Shown here piece after piece: positions 33,512-40,531 of a stretch of 40,531 nt of DNA (position 1 is its first letter; each line of letters starts with the position of its first letter). A program made the position numbers and the translations under genes. The stretch is taken from assembly GCA_025356295.1 (NCBI GenBank), contig JANXUJ010000213.1:1-40531 (forward strand). Direction: 5' to 3'. The DNA comes from Cyanobacteriota bacterium (GTDB lineage Bacteria; Cyanobacteriota; Cyanobacteriia; Pseudanabaenales; Pseudanabaenaceae). The notes under the pieces were generated by a model. The model worked only from the letters and a program-made list of their open reading frames with translations, ran no database searches and was not told the DNA's origin.

Positions 33512-34891
33512 CCAAGTGTCACGAAACGCCTTGACTACACGATCCATACCGACTGATCGCGAAGCCTTAAATAGAATCCGATCGCCACTGGCAACTTTTT
33601 GTAAAAGGGTCTGCGTGATATCGTCATAGGAATTACAGGCGATCGCATATTTTAGTGATCCATTGGCTCCTGCCAAAATCGCATCCGCTTCTCCATCGGC
33701 TAAGATGATCGCGCCTTCTATTCCTAACTTGCTGATCGCCTCACCGATTTGATGATGCAACACAGTAGACATCTCTCCTAACTCCTTCATTGTGCCTAAT
33801 ACTGCCCAATGTCGCTTGGCAGGCATATCGGCAAGCTGTCGGAGGGCAGCGAGCATACCCTCAGGTGAAGCATTGTAGGTTTCATCAAGGATAGTTACAT
33901 CTTGAGGCAACTCATATAACTGCGCTCTGCCAAAGGGAAGATCGAGTTTGCCAATCCCTTTTGTGGTCTGAGTCCAATCGAGGTTGAGAGCTTTGAGAAC
34001 GGCTAATCCTGCCAAAAAATTTAAAGCATTGTGCTGCCCTGTCAATGGCAAATCCCATACCAAATCATCGACATATAGCTTGCCGTCAACCACTTCACCA
34101 TTCACATCGCCAACACCTAATCCATAGGTGATCGTTTTGCCATGCCAAACCTTACTCGCTGTTTCCATCAATAGTGAGTCACTGGCATTAAGAATCGCCG
34201 TCCCATCGGCAGGAGTCTCGGCAAGCAGTTCACATTTGGCGATCGCGATCGCTTCTCTTGACCCTAAACGACCAATATGCGCTGTGCCAACATTGGTAAT
34301 TACGCTGACATTGGGCAACGCGGTTTTAGCGAGTCGTTCGATTTCGCCTAAACCGCGCATTCCCATCTCCACCACAACAAAGTCATGCTGTTCAGGAGCG
34401 ATCGCCAACAAAGTTTGCGCTACACCAATATCGTTATTATGATTAGCTTGGCTTTTGTGAACTTGCTTATCAGGTGAGACATAGCCAGCCAGCATACTCG
34501 CGATCATCTCTTTAGTGGTCGTCTTACCGACCGATCCTGTTATCGATATGACAGGGTGCTGAAATTGCGATCGCCACCAGCAAGCTAAGGCTTGATAAGC
34601 GGTGAGCGTATCGCTAACGGCTAATATAGGCAGTCCACGCGCCGCCGCAGAGTTTGCCCATTCGTGACTTACCAGTGCTGCCACGGCTCCTTGTGCGATC
34701 GCGGCTGCCACAAAACCATGACCGTCAAAATTTTCGCCTGATAAAGCTACAAATAACTGACCCGATTTGAGCTTGCGACTATCGGAAACAACGCCCCTGA
34801 TCTCTAGGTGGTTCTGTGCGAGTTCGTCAATATTGGCAACTGTTGCCGATGTAATGGCGATCGCTTGGCTAATCGTACAAATACAGGTCAT
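33506..34891 (-). CDS. murF: UDP-MurNAc-tripeptide D-alanyl-D-alanine ligase MurF
   Basis: The 461-residue protein has the Mur ligase layout: N-terminal UDP-binding part (VSDSRKLKSGQLFVALSGENFDGHGF), P-loop GSVGKTTTK at 119-127, VVVEMGMRGLGEI, NVGTAHIGRLGS and DETYNASPEGM. It adds D-Ala-D-Ala to the UDP-MurNAc-tripeptide in the last cytoplasmic step of peptidoglycan precursor synthesis. The length is normal. It is not in a mur cluster here, which is common in cyanobacteria. Confidence 0.93.
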   Translation of the reverse strand: MTCICTISQAIAITSATVANIDELAQNHLEIRGVVSDSRKLKSGQLFVALSGENFDGHGFVAAAIAQGAVAALVSHEWANSAAARGLPILAVSDTLTAYQALACWWRSQFQHPVISITGSVGKTTTKEMIASMLAGYVSPDKQVHKSQANHNNDIGVAQTLLAIAPEQHDFVVVEMGMRGLGEIERLAKTALPNVSVITNVGTAHIGRLGSREAIAIAKCELLAETPADGTAILNASDSLLMETASKVWHGKTITYGLGVGDVNGEVVDGKLYVDDLVWDLPLTGQHNALNFLAGLAVLKALNLDWTQTTKGIGKLDLPFGRAQLYELPQDVTILDETYNASPEGMLAALRQLADMPAKRHWAVLGTMKELGEMSTVLHHQIGEAISKLGIEGAIILADGEADAILAGANGSLKYAIACNSYDDITQTLLQKVASGDRILFKASRSVGMDRVVKAFRDTWQ

Positions 34892-34966
34892 GCTTGATTC
34901 TTTGGTTCTGATCGTTTCTGAGCTTAAGATCAGGATATAAGCCTGATATCTTAAGCCCTATTATTA

Positions 34967-36067
34967 TCACGCCTCAGGCAACACATCATCACCAAACATT
35001 TCATCCAAAGCTCGGAGATAAGGCTCAAACACTCTGACATATTGTTCATCAAGATGATTATGCATTTCTTGGCGGAGCAATCTCAACAAAGTCCGCACCA
35101 GTTCCCAACTAACTTTTAAAGGTGGATAAAGCATCACACAAAGCGGGAAAAGTTCTTGCTGAATAGCAGTAACGCTTTTTTCAAGCACACATAGACAGAG
35201 ATAAACCTGAAACATCTCAATATCTCGCAAACTAGAAATCCGAACTTGAGGTGAACCCAAAACTCCACTATGACATTGATAGTCAGAATGCATGATCAAC
35301 GTTTTTTGAGAAACCTGTCGTGCAATTTCACTGGTTAAGGTCAACAAGTGACGTACAGACTCCAACCTCAAATCGTCATACTCCAAATTGCCAGCCGCCT
35401 CATAAGCCCTTTGCAATGGCATATACAGGTGGTCGTCAATGACTTTTAAGTAAGAATTCACCACCAACTTCTCTAAAGGAGGCAATAAATTTAAAAGCAT
35501 CTGCCCACTGTAATGAAATTGCATACTCACAAAACCAATCGTACGCGGATCGATCGCTGTATATTTTTTGCGAATCTTGCCAACATTAGACGCGATCGCT
35601 ACCGATAGTTGTCCAACTTTCGGTAATTGGGTATAGCTACTTAGATTAAGATTTTGACCATCAACACACAAATCTATTTCCAAAATCCTTGTATCGGCGT
35701 TCTCTGTATAAACCTGTAGAGCCTGCTCTAATAAAAAACGCGAATCTGTAGCAATTTGCCAAGGATCGATTAAATCAGGAGAAATGCCATGAGATTGTAA
35801 TTGTCCTATCAAAAGATTTTCAGTTTTAGCCCAAGCTTGAGCGCTAGAGAATCTTAGCGATTGCAACAAATTTGCCGCAGTAGCAGCGCGTCTTTCTGGA
35901 GATAAAATTTCTGTCAAATCATTAGATTTAAGCTCTTGTTTTGGAGAATCTGTTTGGAGGTCTTGAATATACTTTTTTGCCCAAATATTTGCCAATGTGG
36001 AAACAGAATTACCCGTAGCACCATCAAGGTCATGAGCCAAGCTATCTGGAAGAGTATATTTGTTCAT
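34967..36067 (-). CDS. conserved-looking protein of unknown function
   Basis: I do not recognise this 366-residue protein. It is predicted soluble and mostly helical, with no signal peptide, no transmembrane segment and no obvious catalytic motif. The N-terminal 60 residues are low in conservation signals. A middle section (TRILEIDLCVDGQNLNLSSYTQLP, DPRTIGFVSMQFHYSGQMLL) looks like beta-strands. The C-terminal half (LRLESVRHLLTLTSEIARQV, LRLLRQEMHNHLDEQYVRVF) is helical. Codon use and HIP1 content resemble the neighbours. It lies 75 bases upstream of murF on the same strand and may share its transcript. Confidence 0.75.
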   Translation of the reverse strand: MNKYTLPDSLAHDLDGATGNSVSTLANIWAKKYIQDLQTDSPKQELKSNDLTEILSPERRAATAANLLQSLRFSSAQAWAKTENLLIGQLQSHGISPDLIDPWQIATDSRFLLEQALQVYTENADTRILEIDLCVDGQNLNLSSYTQLPKVGQLSVAIASNVGKIRKKYTAIDPRTIGFVSMQFHYSGQMLLNLLPPLEKLVVNSYLKVIDDHLYMPLQRAYEAAGNLEYDDLRLESVRHLLTLTSEIARQVSQKTLIMHSDYQCHSGVLGSPQVRISSLRDIEMFQVYLCLCVLEKSVTAIQQELFPLCVMLYPPLKVSWELVRTLLRLLRQEMHNHLDEQYVRVFEPYLRALDEMFGDDVLPEA

Positions 36068-36219
36068 TTAATTTAGACTCCGAGCGTAAAAAATTTTGTA
36101 AATTTCATTAAATATGTCCCATTATATTTCGTCACTTTCAAATAATTAAGGTTTAGTTAAAATAGTTATTTAGAACCAGAAAAGCAAAGATTTTAATCTA
36201 AAATTATTTGGAGTTCCTA

Positions 36220-37011
36220 GTGGCAAAGCTCAGTAAAATCTTAATTTTTCCAATCAAATCTCTAGATGCGATCGCTCTCAACGAGGTAGAAATAACCTCT
36301 GGGGGCGCATTAAAAGGCGATCGCGAATTTGCAATATTTGATCAAAATGGTAAATATATCAATGCCAAACGTAATCCCAAGATTCATTTACTGCGCGCAA
36401 GGTATGAATTAAGCGATCGCTTAATTCATCTACATATCCAAAATCTTCACCAAAATCCTCAAGATATATTCACTTTCCATTTAGATCAAGATAGAATATC
36501 GTTAGTTAAATGGCTAAATGAATTTTTTGGTCAACCAGTGGAGTTGCATCAAAATGTTAATAATGGGTTTCCTGATGATCATGAAGCATGGGGCGCAACA
36601 ATCATCGCTGCCGCAACCCTCTCAACTGTGCAGAGTTGGTATACAGCGCCTAAACTTAGTCTTGCACAAATACGCGATCGCTTCCGTACTAACTTAGAAG
36701 TCAGTGATACCGAAGCTTTTTGGGAAGATCAATTATTTGCAAAATCAGGGGAAACAGTTCCCTTTAAAATTGGTGACATTAATTTTCTCGGTACTAATCC
36801 CTGTCAGCGCTGTCCTGTTCCCACGCGCGATCCATCTACAAGCGAAGTTTATCCTGACTTCCAAAAGATTTTTATCCGACACCGAGAAGAGACTTTACCC
36901 GCAAATATAGAGCGATCGCGTTTTAATCATTTCTATCGTCTTGCTCTAAATACGCGCATTCCATTAACAGAGGCTGGCAAAGTTCTTAAACTAGGTGACT
37001 CCTACTTCTAG
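36220..37011 (+). CDS. MOSC domain protein with N-terminal MOSC beta-barrel
   Basis: With GTG 36220 as start (GGAG six bases upstream) the protein has 263 residues; an in-frame TTG at 36208 overlaps that ribosome site. An N-terminal MOSC_N barrel (VAKLSKILIFPIKSLDAIAL, GALKGDREFAIFDQNGKYINAKRNP) precedes the MOSC domain (IRDRFRTNLEV, FLGTNPCQRCPVPTRDP). MOSC domains bind sulfurated molybdenum cofactor or related ligands; proteins with this architecture often act in reduction of N-hydroxylated compounds or in sulfur transfer. The two Cys in NPCQRC include the usual candidate. Its last codons and TAG lie in a repeat element. moaB is convergent just beyond. Confidence 0.85.
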   Translation: MAKLSKILIFPIKSLDAIALNEVEITSGGALKGDREFAIFDQNGKYINAKRNPKIHLLRARYELSDRLIHLHIQNLHQNPQDIFTFHLDQDRISLVKWLNEFFGQPVELHQNVNNGFPDDHEAWGATIIAAATLSTVQSWYTAPKLSLAQIRDRFRTNLEVSDTEAFWEDQLFAKSGETVPFKIGDINFLGTNPCQRCPVPTRDPSTSEVYPDFQKIFIRHREETLPANIERSRFNHFYRLALNTRIPLTEAGKVLKLGDSYF

Positions 37012-37060
37012 TTTTATGCTGAGCTACTTAGTAAGAAAGGCGCAAAGCGCCCTGCTTACT
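37004..37060 (-). repeat. palindromic repeat family, head plus different hairpin (copy 5)
   Basis: ACTTCTAGTTTTATGCTGAG then CTACTTA reads on the minus strand as TAAGTAGCTCAGCATAAAAC followed by TAGAAG. It continues into a hairpin at 37031-37059 (GTAAG/CTTAC outer, GGCGC-AAA-GCGCC inner). It supplies the TTC TAG end of the MOSC gene and sits between it and convergent moaB, probably ending both transcripts. Confidence 0.8.
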
Positions 37061-37069
37061 GGATGGGAT

Positions 37070-37585
37070 TTAATGTAAACCTTTTAGCTGACGGACAAGA
37101 TGAATAATTTCAGGCAAAATTAGCTGCTCGATCGCCAATTTCACCGCATTACTTGACCCAGGGAGCGAAAATACTAACTTGCCCTGATAAATCCCCGCCA
37201 CAGATCGTGAAGCGATCGCCCTTGAGCCAACTTCCTGCCAACTCAAATAACGAAACATCTCCCCAAACCCAGGCAGCGTTTTTTCCAGCAAAGCGGCGAT
37301 CGCATCATAAGTCGTATCTCGCGGCGCAATCCCCGTCCCACCATTGAGAATAATTGCGTCTAGATCAGCGATCGCCGCTAATTTATACATTTGCTCCCGA
37401 ATCTGATCAGGTTCATCTTTGACTACTGTGTAATAGTCCAACAGATGTCCTGCATTAGTCATCGACTGCTTGATAAAGTTACCGCTTTTGTCAGTTTCGG
37501 ATGTGCGGGTATCGCTGACGGTAATCACCGCAAAATGGACTTGATAAGAAGGTGGATCGGGGCAAGGATTTTGAGAAGATTTCAT
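37070..37585 (-). CDS. moaB: molybdenum cofactor biosynthesis protein MoaB (MogA family)
   Basis: The 171-residue protein has the MoaB/MogA fold motifs AVITVSDTRTSETDKSG, DAIILNGGTGIAPRDTTYDA and SLPGSSNAVKLAI. Related proteins adenylylate molybdopterin before molybdenum insertion; MoaB itself is less certain. The length is normal. It lies next to a MOSC protein, and moaD is elsewhere in the window. Confidence 0.9.
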   Translation of the reverse strand: MKSSQNPCPDPPSYQVHFAVITVSDTRTSETDKSGNFIKQSMTNAGHLLDYYTVVKDEPDQIREQMYKLAAIADLDAIILNGGTGIAPRDTTYDAIAALLEKTLPGFGEMFRYLSWQEVGSRAIASRSVAGIYQGKLVFSLPGSSNAVKLAIEQLILPEIIHLVRQLKGLH

Positions 37586-37604
37586 AGTTTTTTTGTTTAG
37601 CGAG

Positions 37605-37686
37605 TAAGTAGCTCAGCATGATTAAAAGCCAAAACCAACGTAGCGTGGGTCACCCACTACGTTGGCGCACACGCTTCTAGGTTTTA
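37605..37686 (+). repeat. palindromic repeat family, nearly complete element (copy 6)
   Basis: The head TAAGTAGCTCAGCATGATTA then AAAGCCAAAACC is followed by a hairpin CCAACGTAG (37635-37643) with CTACGTTGG (37657-37665) and the tail GCTTCTAGGTTTTA (37673-37686). It fills the gap between divergent moaB and the DUF1993 gene, so it may lie in or near their promoters. Confidence 0.85.
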
Positions 37687-37776
37687 GTCTATTTTAGGAT
37701 GAATGGCGGAATCGGTTATAGTGATAGTGATACGCAAGTTGCCGAGATTAATTTATTAAGAACTGGAGAAGTATCA

Positions 37777-38286
37777 ATGACCATTTCTATGTATCAAGTT
37801 ACAGTTCCTTCCTTAGTGCGATCGCTCAATAATTTAGTCACAATTTTAGAAAAGGGAGCTAACCATGCTGAAGCAAAAAAAATCGATCCTTCTGTACTTA
37901 TAGCAAGTCGTTTGTCTCCTGATATGTTACCGCTCAGTCGTCAAGTACATATTGCTTCCGATATTGCTAGACGCGGTGTAGCCAGATTGGCAGGTGTAGA
38001 AGCACCCACTATAGAAGATAACGAAACCACATTTGCAGAACTTGGCGATCGCCTTCGGAATGTAATTTCATTCATAGAGTCTTTCACTCCCGAACAGATT
38101 GACGGTTCGGAAGAGAAGGTAATTACTTTATCTATTGGTAAAGAGACAATGACTTTTGCGGGGCAGTCTTATTTGCTTTTCTTTGTTTTGCCAAATGTAT
38201 ACTTCCATGTGACAACTGCCTATGACATTCTTAGACATTGCGGCGTTGAGCTAGGCAAGCGCGATTTTTTGGGCGCTCCTCGTTAA
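37777..38286 (+). CDS. DUF1993 family protein
   Basis: With ATG 37777 (MTISMYQVTVPSLVRSLNNL, GGAG upstream) the protein has 169 residues, normal for DUF1993; an upstream ATG at 37699 would add 26 unconserved residues. HIASDIARRGVARLAG, SYLLFFVLPNVYFHVTTAYDILRH and GVELGKRDFLG are family features. DUF1993 proteins resemble the DinB-like four-helix bundle and have no known function. Confidence 0.82.
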   Translation: MTISMYQVTVPSLVRSLNNLVTILEKGANHAEAKKIDPSVLIASRLSPDMLPLSRQVHIASDIARRGVARLAGVEAPTIEDNETTFAELGDRLRNVISFIESFTPEQIDGSEEKVITLSIGKETMTFAGQSYLLFFVLPNVYFHVTTAYDILRHCGVELGKRDFLGAPR

Positions 38287-38316
38287 TTGCTTGATAAATA
38301 CTCTCTTCTCAATTAA

Positions 38317-38350
38317 GCATAACCAATCCTTGATTGGTTATGCCTATTTT
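38317..38350 (+). terminator. terminator between the DUF1993 gene and psb28
   Basis: GCATAACCAATC (38317-38328) pairs perfectly with 38332-38343, loop CTT, followed by CTATTTTTTG. It ends the plus-strand gene and lies just beyond the convergent psb28. Confidence 0.88.
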
Positions 38351-38359
38351 TTGACTAAT

Positions 38360-38701
38360 CTAAGCCTTGTTTAGCCCCATACCATTGGACTCAGCATAGC
38401 GATTCATAAATCTCAGAAAGCGTTCCCATTCAACTTCGCCATCAATTTTATGGATTGCTTCGATTCCTGACGCTTTACCATTGATAAATTTAGCGTTGAC
38501 ATTACGAGTGATCATCTCGCCTTCTTCATCAATCATATACATCCCCAAAATCTCATTACTTCCAGCGGTTTCACCAGTCATACAATTAGGTACATCGAAG
38601 ATAAACACAGCGACACTGGTATCACCATCTTTAGAACGCGTAATTTTTACATCTGTAGCTTGTTCATCAATACCGCGCGATAACTGAATCTTTGCTGTCA
38701 T
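38360..38701 (-). CDS. psb28: photosystem II assembly protein Psb28
   Basis: The 113-residue protein has the full Psb28 pattern: [53 protein letters not shown] and [18 protein letters not shown]. Psb28 binds the cytoplasmic side of photosystem II assembly intermediates near CP47 and is absent from the mature complex. It is monocistronic, as expected. Confidence 0.92.
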   Translation of the reverse strand: MTAKIQLSRGIDEQATDVKITRSKDGDTSVAVFIFDVPNCMTGETAGSNEILGMYMIDEEGEMITRNVNAKFINGKASGIEAIHKIDGEVEWERFLRFMNRYAESNGMGLNKA

Positions 38702-38784
38702 TTTTTAAAACCTTAATTAAAACTTATCAAAACAATAGTTGTATTAACATAACTCAAAATCAACGCAACACATATAGAAACGGT

Positions 38785-38797
38785 TAAGTAGCTCTTA
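38785..38797 (-). repeat. palindromic repeat family, tail stub (copy 7)
   Basis: TAAGTAGCTCTTA equals the outer tail end of copy 3 (TAAGTAGCTCTTAAAACC). Only this end remains, five bases before the purU stop codon. It is short, so chance cannot be fully excluded. Confidence 0.45.
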
Positions 38798-38802
38798 GAA
38801 GG

Positions 38803-39684
38803 TTAATCAAACACCACAGTTCGCAACCCTAATCCTGAATCAGCAGATTGTCCATAAACTAGCACCCGATTTTGGAGATGTTGTCTCACTGCTCTAGCAA
38901 GCACAATTCGCTCTAGGTCTTTACCTTTGCGGATGAGATCGACAACCGAATCTCGATGAGAAACACGGATTACATCCTGTTCGATAATTGGTCCTTCATC
39001 GAGTTCATCGGTCACATAATGAGCTGTCGCCCCAATAATTTTTACGCCGCGTTTATAGGCGCGATGATAGGGATTTGCACCCGCAAAGGCTGGCAAAAAT
39101 GAATGATGAATATTAATCACCTGCGGAAATCGAGTCAAAAAATCTGGACTCAAAACCTGCATATACTTTGCCAGAACCACCAAGTCAATCTTGTATTGCT
39201 TTAAGATCGCTAATTGCTGATGTTCTTGTTCTCGCTTATTTTCGGCAGCGATCGCAATGTGATGATAGTTAATCCCAAAATTATGAGCAACTTTTTCTAA
39301 ATCAGGATGATTGCTAATCACCACAGGGATCACAGCTGAAAGCTCATGCGATCGCTGTCTCAAAATCAGATCGTATAAGCAGTGGTCTTGCTTCGAGACA
39401 AAAATCGCAATACGACGGACATAATCAGAAAACTGAATATTCCATTTAGCATAAATTTCTGTGGCTAGTTTCTCAAAAGTCGGCGCAATTTCTGCTTTTG
39501 CTAGGTCAAAAGTATCTAATTCCCACTCAACTCGCATCAAAAATAGTCCAGCCGTACTATCAGCATGTTGATCGGCATGGAGAATATTGCCGCCGTGCGA
39601 AAATACCCAGTCCGATATTTTGGCAACTAATCCTTTTTGGTCTGGGCAAGAAACAAGTAAAGTCGCAGTAGTCATAGATTTCAT
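38803..39684 (-). CDS. purU: formyltetrahydrofolate deformylase
   Basis: The 293-residue protein has an N-terminal ACT domain (about 5-80; LLVSCPDQKGLVAKISDWVF, HGGNILHADQH) and a C-terminal formyltransferase-fold domain with LAKYMQVLSPDFL, NIHHSFLPAFAGANPY and GATAHYVTDELDEGPII. It hydrolyses 10-formyltetrahydrofolate to formate and tetrahydrofolate, balancing one-carbon pools. The start may be ATG 39684 or the ATG at 39675 (MTTATLLV). The ATL gene lies 34 bases upstream on the same strand. Confidence 0.92.
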   Translation of the reverse strand: MKSMTTATLLVSCPDQKGLVAKISDWVFSHGGNILHADQHADSTAGLFLMRVEWELDTFDLAKAEIAPTFEKLATEIYAKWNIQFSDYVRRIAIFVSKQDHCLYDLILRQRSHELSAVIPVVISNHPDLEKVAHNFGINYHHIAIAAENKREQEHQQLAILKQYKIDLVVLAKYMQVLSPDFLTRFPQVINIHHSFLPAFAGANPYHRAYKRGVKIIGATAHYVTDELDEGPIIEQDVIRVSHRDSVVDLIRKGKDLERIVLARAVRQHLQNRVLVYGQSADSGLGLRTVVFD

Positions 39685-39718
39685 TTTGATTTTTTCACTT
39701 TAAGCAAATTGAGCTCTC

Positions 39719-40054
39719 TCAAAATTCTTTCTTAGGTTGCCATAAATATTTTCGCAAATCAATTTTACCTACGTCACTAAAGCTAATTCCCTCAGACTCA
39801 AGTAGCGATCGCTGCAAATAGTCAGTACCATAACGCAGAGGTGATAGCGAAACTTCGCCTTTAGCATTTACCACCCGCTGCCATGGAATATCTAAAGTTT
39901 TCATGTCGATACGATAAAGTGCATAACCAACAACACGCGCTTTTCCTGCCAAATTTGACAGTTCTGCAATCTGTCCATAGGTTGCAACCATGCCTTTAGG
40001 AATTTGTTTCACGATTTCATAAATGCGATCGTAAGTTGTCGGTTTATTACTCAT
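39719..40054 (-). CDS. alkyltransferase-like (ATL) protein, MGMT family
   Basis: The 111-residue protein has the C-terminal domain fold of O6-alkylguanine DNA alkyltransferases (YEIVKQIPKGMVATYGQIAEL, ARVVGYAL). The reactive PCHR motif is replaced by PWQR (residues 57-60), so no acceptor Cys is present. Such ATL proteins bind O6-alkylguanine without repairing it and pass the lesion to nucleotide excision repair. A C-terminal tail of about 20 residues is extra. It is probably co-transcribed with purU. Confidence 0.9.
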   Translation of the reverse strand: MSNKPTTYDRIYEIVKQIPKGMVATYGQIAELSNLAGKARVVGYALYRIDMKTLDIPWQRVVNAKGEVSLSPLRYGTDYLQRSLLESEGISFSDVGKIDLRKYLWQPKKEF

Positions 40055-40168
40055 CCGCTTTATTGATTTAGTTATAGATTTAGTGACTCAAATCACTTTC
40101 AGTTTTTGTGAAATTTAGCTATTATAATAAATGTCAAATCATCAAGACATTTGCACTGGAGAATTTCA

Positions 40169-40480
40169 ATGCTAGCGGCGGAATGTATCGATTCCAGGGC
40201 TACAGTAACCATTGAGGAAAAGCGCCGAACGACTACACGCATAGCCATGCGTGTGCCGAGAAGCTGCTATGGAGAACCAATAATTTCTCGCCTCTCTTGT
40301 GAACATGGATTAAGTGTGAATATTATTGCTGCTCTTCTTGGCGAAAGCCCTGAAGATGATGGCTGGTTCACACTGGAATTAACTGGAACTACACAACAAA
40401 TTCAAAGCGGAATTATTTATCTAGAAGAGTTAGACTTAGAAATTTGGGATAAAACAGCGGTCGAAGATGAAAGCTGGTAA
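40169..40480 (+). CDS. NIL domain protein
   Basis: From ATG 40169 (GGAG upstream) the protein has 103 residues. Most of it is a NIL domain: TRIAMRVPRSCYGEPIISRL, HGLSVNIIAALLGESPEDDGWFTLELTG, QIQSGIIYLEELDLEIW. NIL is an ACT-like ferredoxin fold also found at the C-terminus of methionine ABC transporter ATPases, where it binds ligand. Stand-alone cyanobacterial copies are common and their role is not settled. No transporter gene is visible nearby. Confidence 0.85.
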   Translation: MLAAECIDSRATVTIEEKRRTTTRIAMRVPRSCYGEPIISRLSCEHGLSVNIIAALLGESPEDDGWFTLELTGTTQQIQSGIIYLEELDLEIWDKTAVEDESW

Positions 40481-40509
40481 ATAAGCTGGCAAATAAATAG
40501 TAGATGCAA

Positions 40510-40531
40510 ACAAGGGGCGTAAGCCCCTTGT
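40510..40531 (+). terminator. hairpin at the window edge
   Basis: ACAAGGGGC (40510-40518) pairs perfectly with GCCCCTTGT (40523-40531), loop GTAA, 29 bases after the NIL gene stop. The window ends before any T-run can be seen. Confidence 0.7.

Noticed and set aside
1..40531. The many GCGATCGC palindromes as a novel element
   Set aside because: This is HIP1, a known over-represented octamer in many cyanobacteria; it is used here only as an organism clue.

Overview
The window reads as a chromosomal segment of a cyanobacterium, most likely Pseudanabaena-like; the genus is an inference. The evidence is the dense scatter of the octamer GCGATCGC (HIP1), the photosynthesis genes psb28, crr6, a TLP40/CYP38-type cyclophilin and pcxA, a Yfr1 small RNA beside trxA, and a pix/tax-type taxis operon. 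Base composition is moderately AT-rich. No rRNA, tRNA, CRISPR array, prophage or intact insertion sequence was seen.

Layout. 1-3.0 kb: the 3' end of fabD, then a decayed restriction-modification locus (a C-terminal methyltransferase fragment beside an apparently full-length BglII/BstYI-type endonuclease), then two cobalamin genes, cbiD and cobM. 3.0-4.6 kb (minus strand): an AbrB-type regulator whose start lies in a perfect 28-bp inverted repeat, pyrR, trxA and Yfr1. 4.6-12.8 kb: an AmpG-like permease, a DUF3120 membrane protein, the pyruvate dehydrogenase E2 subunit, pcxA, a lumenal cyclophilin, phoH, moaD and a DUF2949 protein. 13.1-18.7 kb (plus strand): a hybrid histidine kinase, a DsbA-like lipoprotein, a PMT-type membrane glycosyltransferase, a type II DnaJ and crr6. 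18.7-29.8 kb (minus strand): an 11-kb taxis operon pixG-pixH-pixI-MCP-MCP-pixL-cheW. It has the Synechocystis pix/tax1 gene order, but both receptors carry extracytoplasmic, probably Cache-type, sensor regions and show no GAF bilin domain. 30.1-33.4 kb: a divergently placed GT41/HMW1C-like glycosyltransferase and a PAS histidine kinase. 33.5-40.5 kb: murF, an unknown 366-aa protein, a MOSC protein, moaB, a DUF1993 protein, psb28, purU, an alkyltransferase-like protein and a NIL-domain protein.

How the genes work together. The taxis operon forms one signalling unit: receptors, two CheW adaptors, a CheA-CheY hybrid and CheY/PatA-type outputs, which in relatives control type IV pilus motility. 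cbiD and cobM act at successive stages of the corrin ring pathway. moaD, moaB and the MOSC protein all relate to molybdenum cofactor but are not adjacent. The photosynthesis genes are dispersed singletons.

The most notable non-coding structure is a family of about 80-bp palindromic repeats. It has a conserved head (AGTAGCTCAGCATAATTA), a variable hairpin with compensatory changes, and a tail (GGTTTTAAGAGCTACT). Copies sit at gene ends and in two cases supply the stop codon of the neighbouring gene. Also unusual are the abrB palindrome, an 11-nt Shine-Dalgarno/anti-Shine-Dalgarno match upstream of the pix operon, and the endonuclease left without a methyltransferase, combined with no AGATCT site found by eye in the window.
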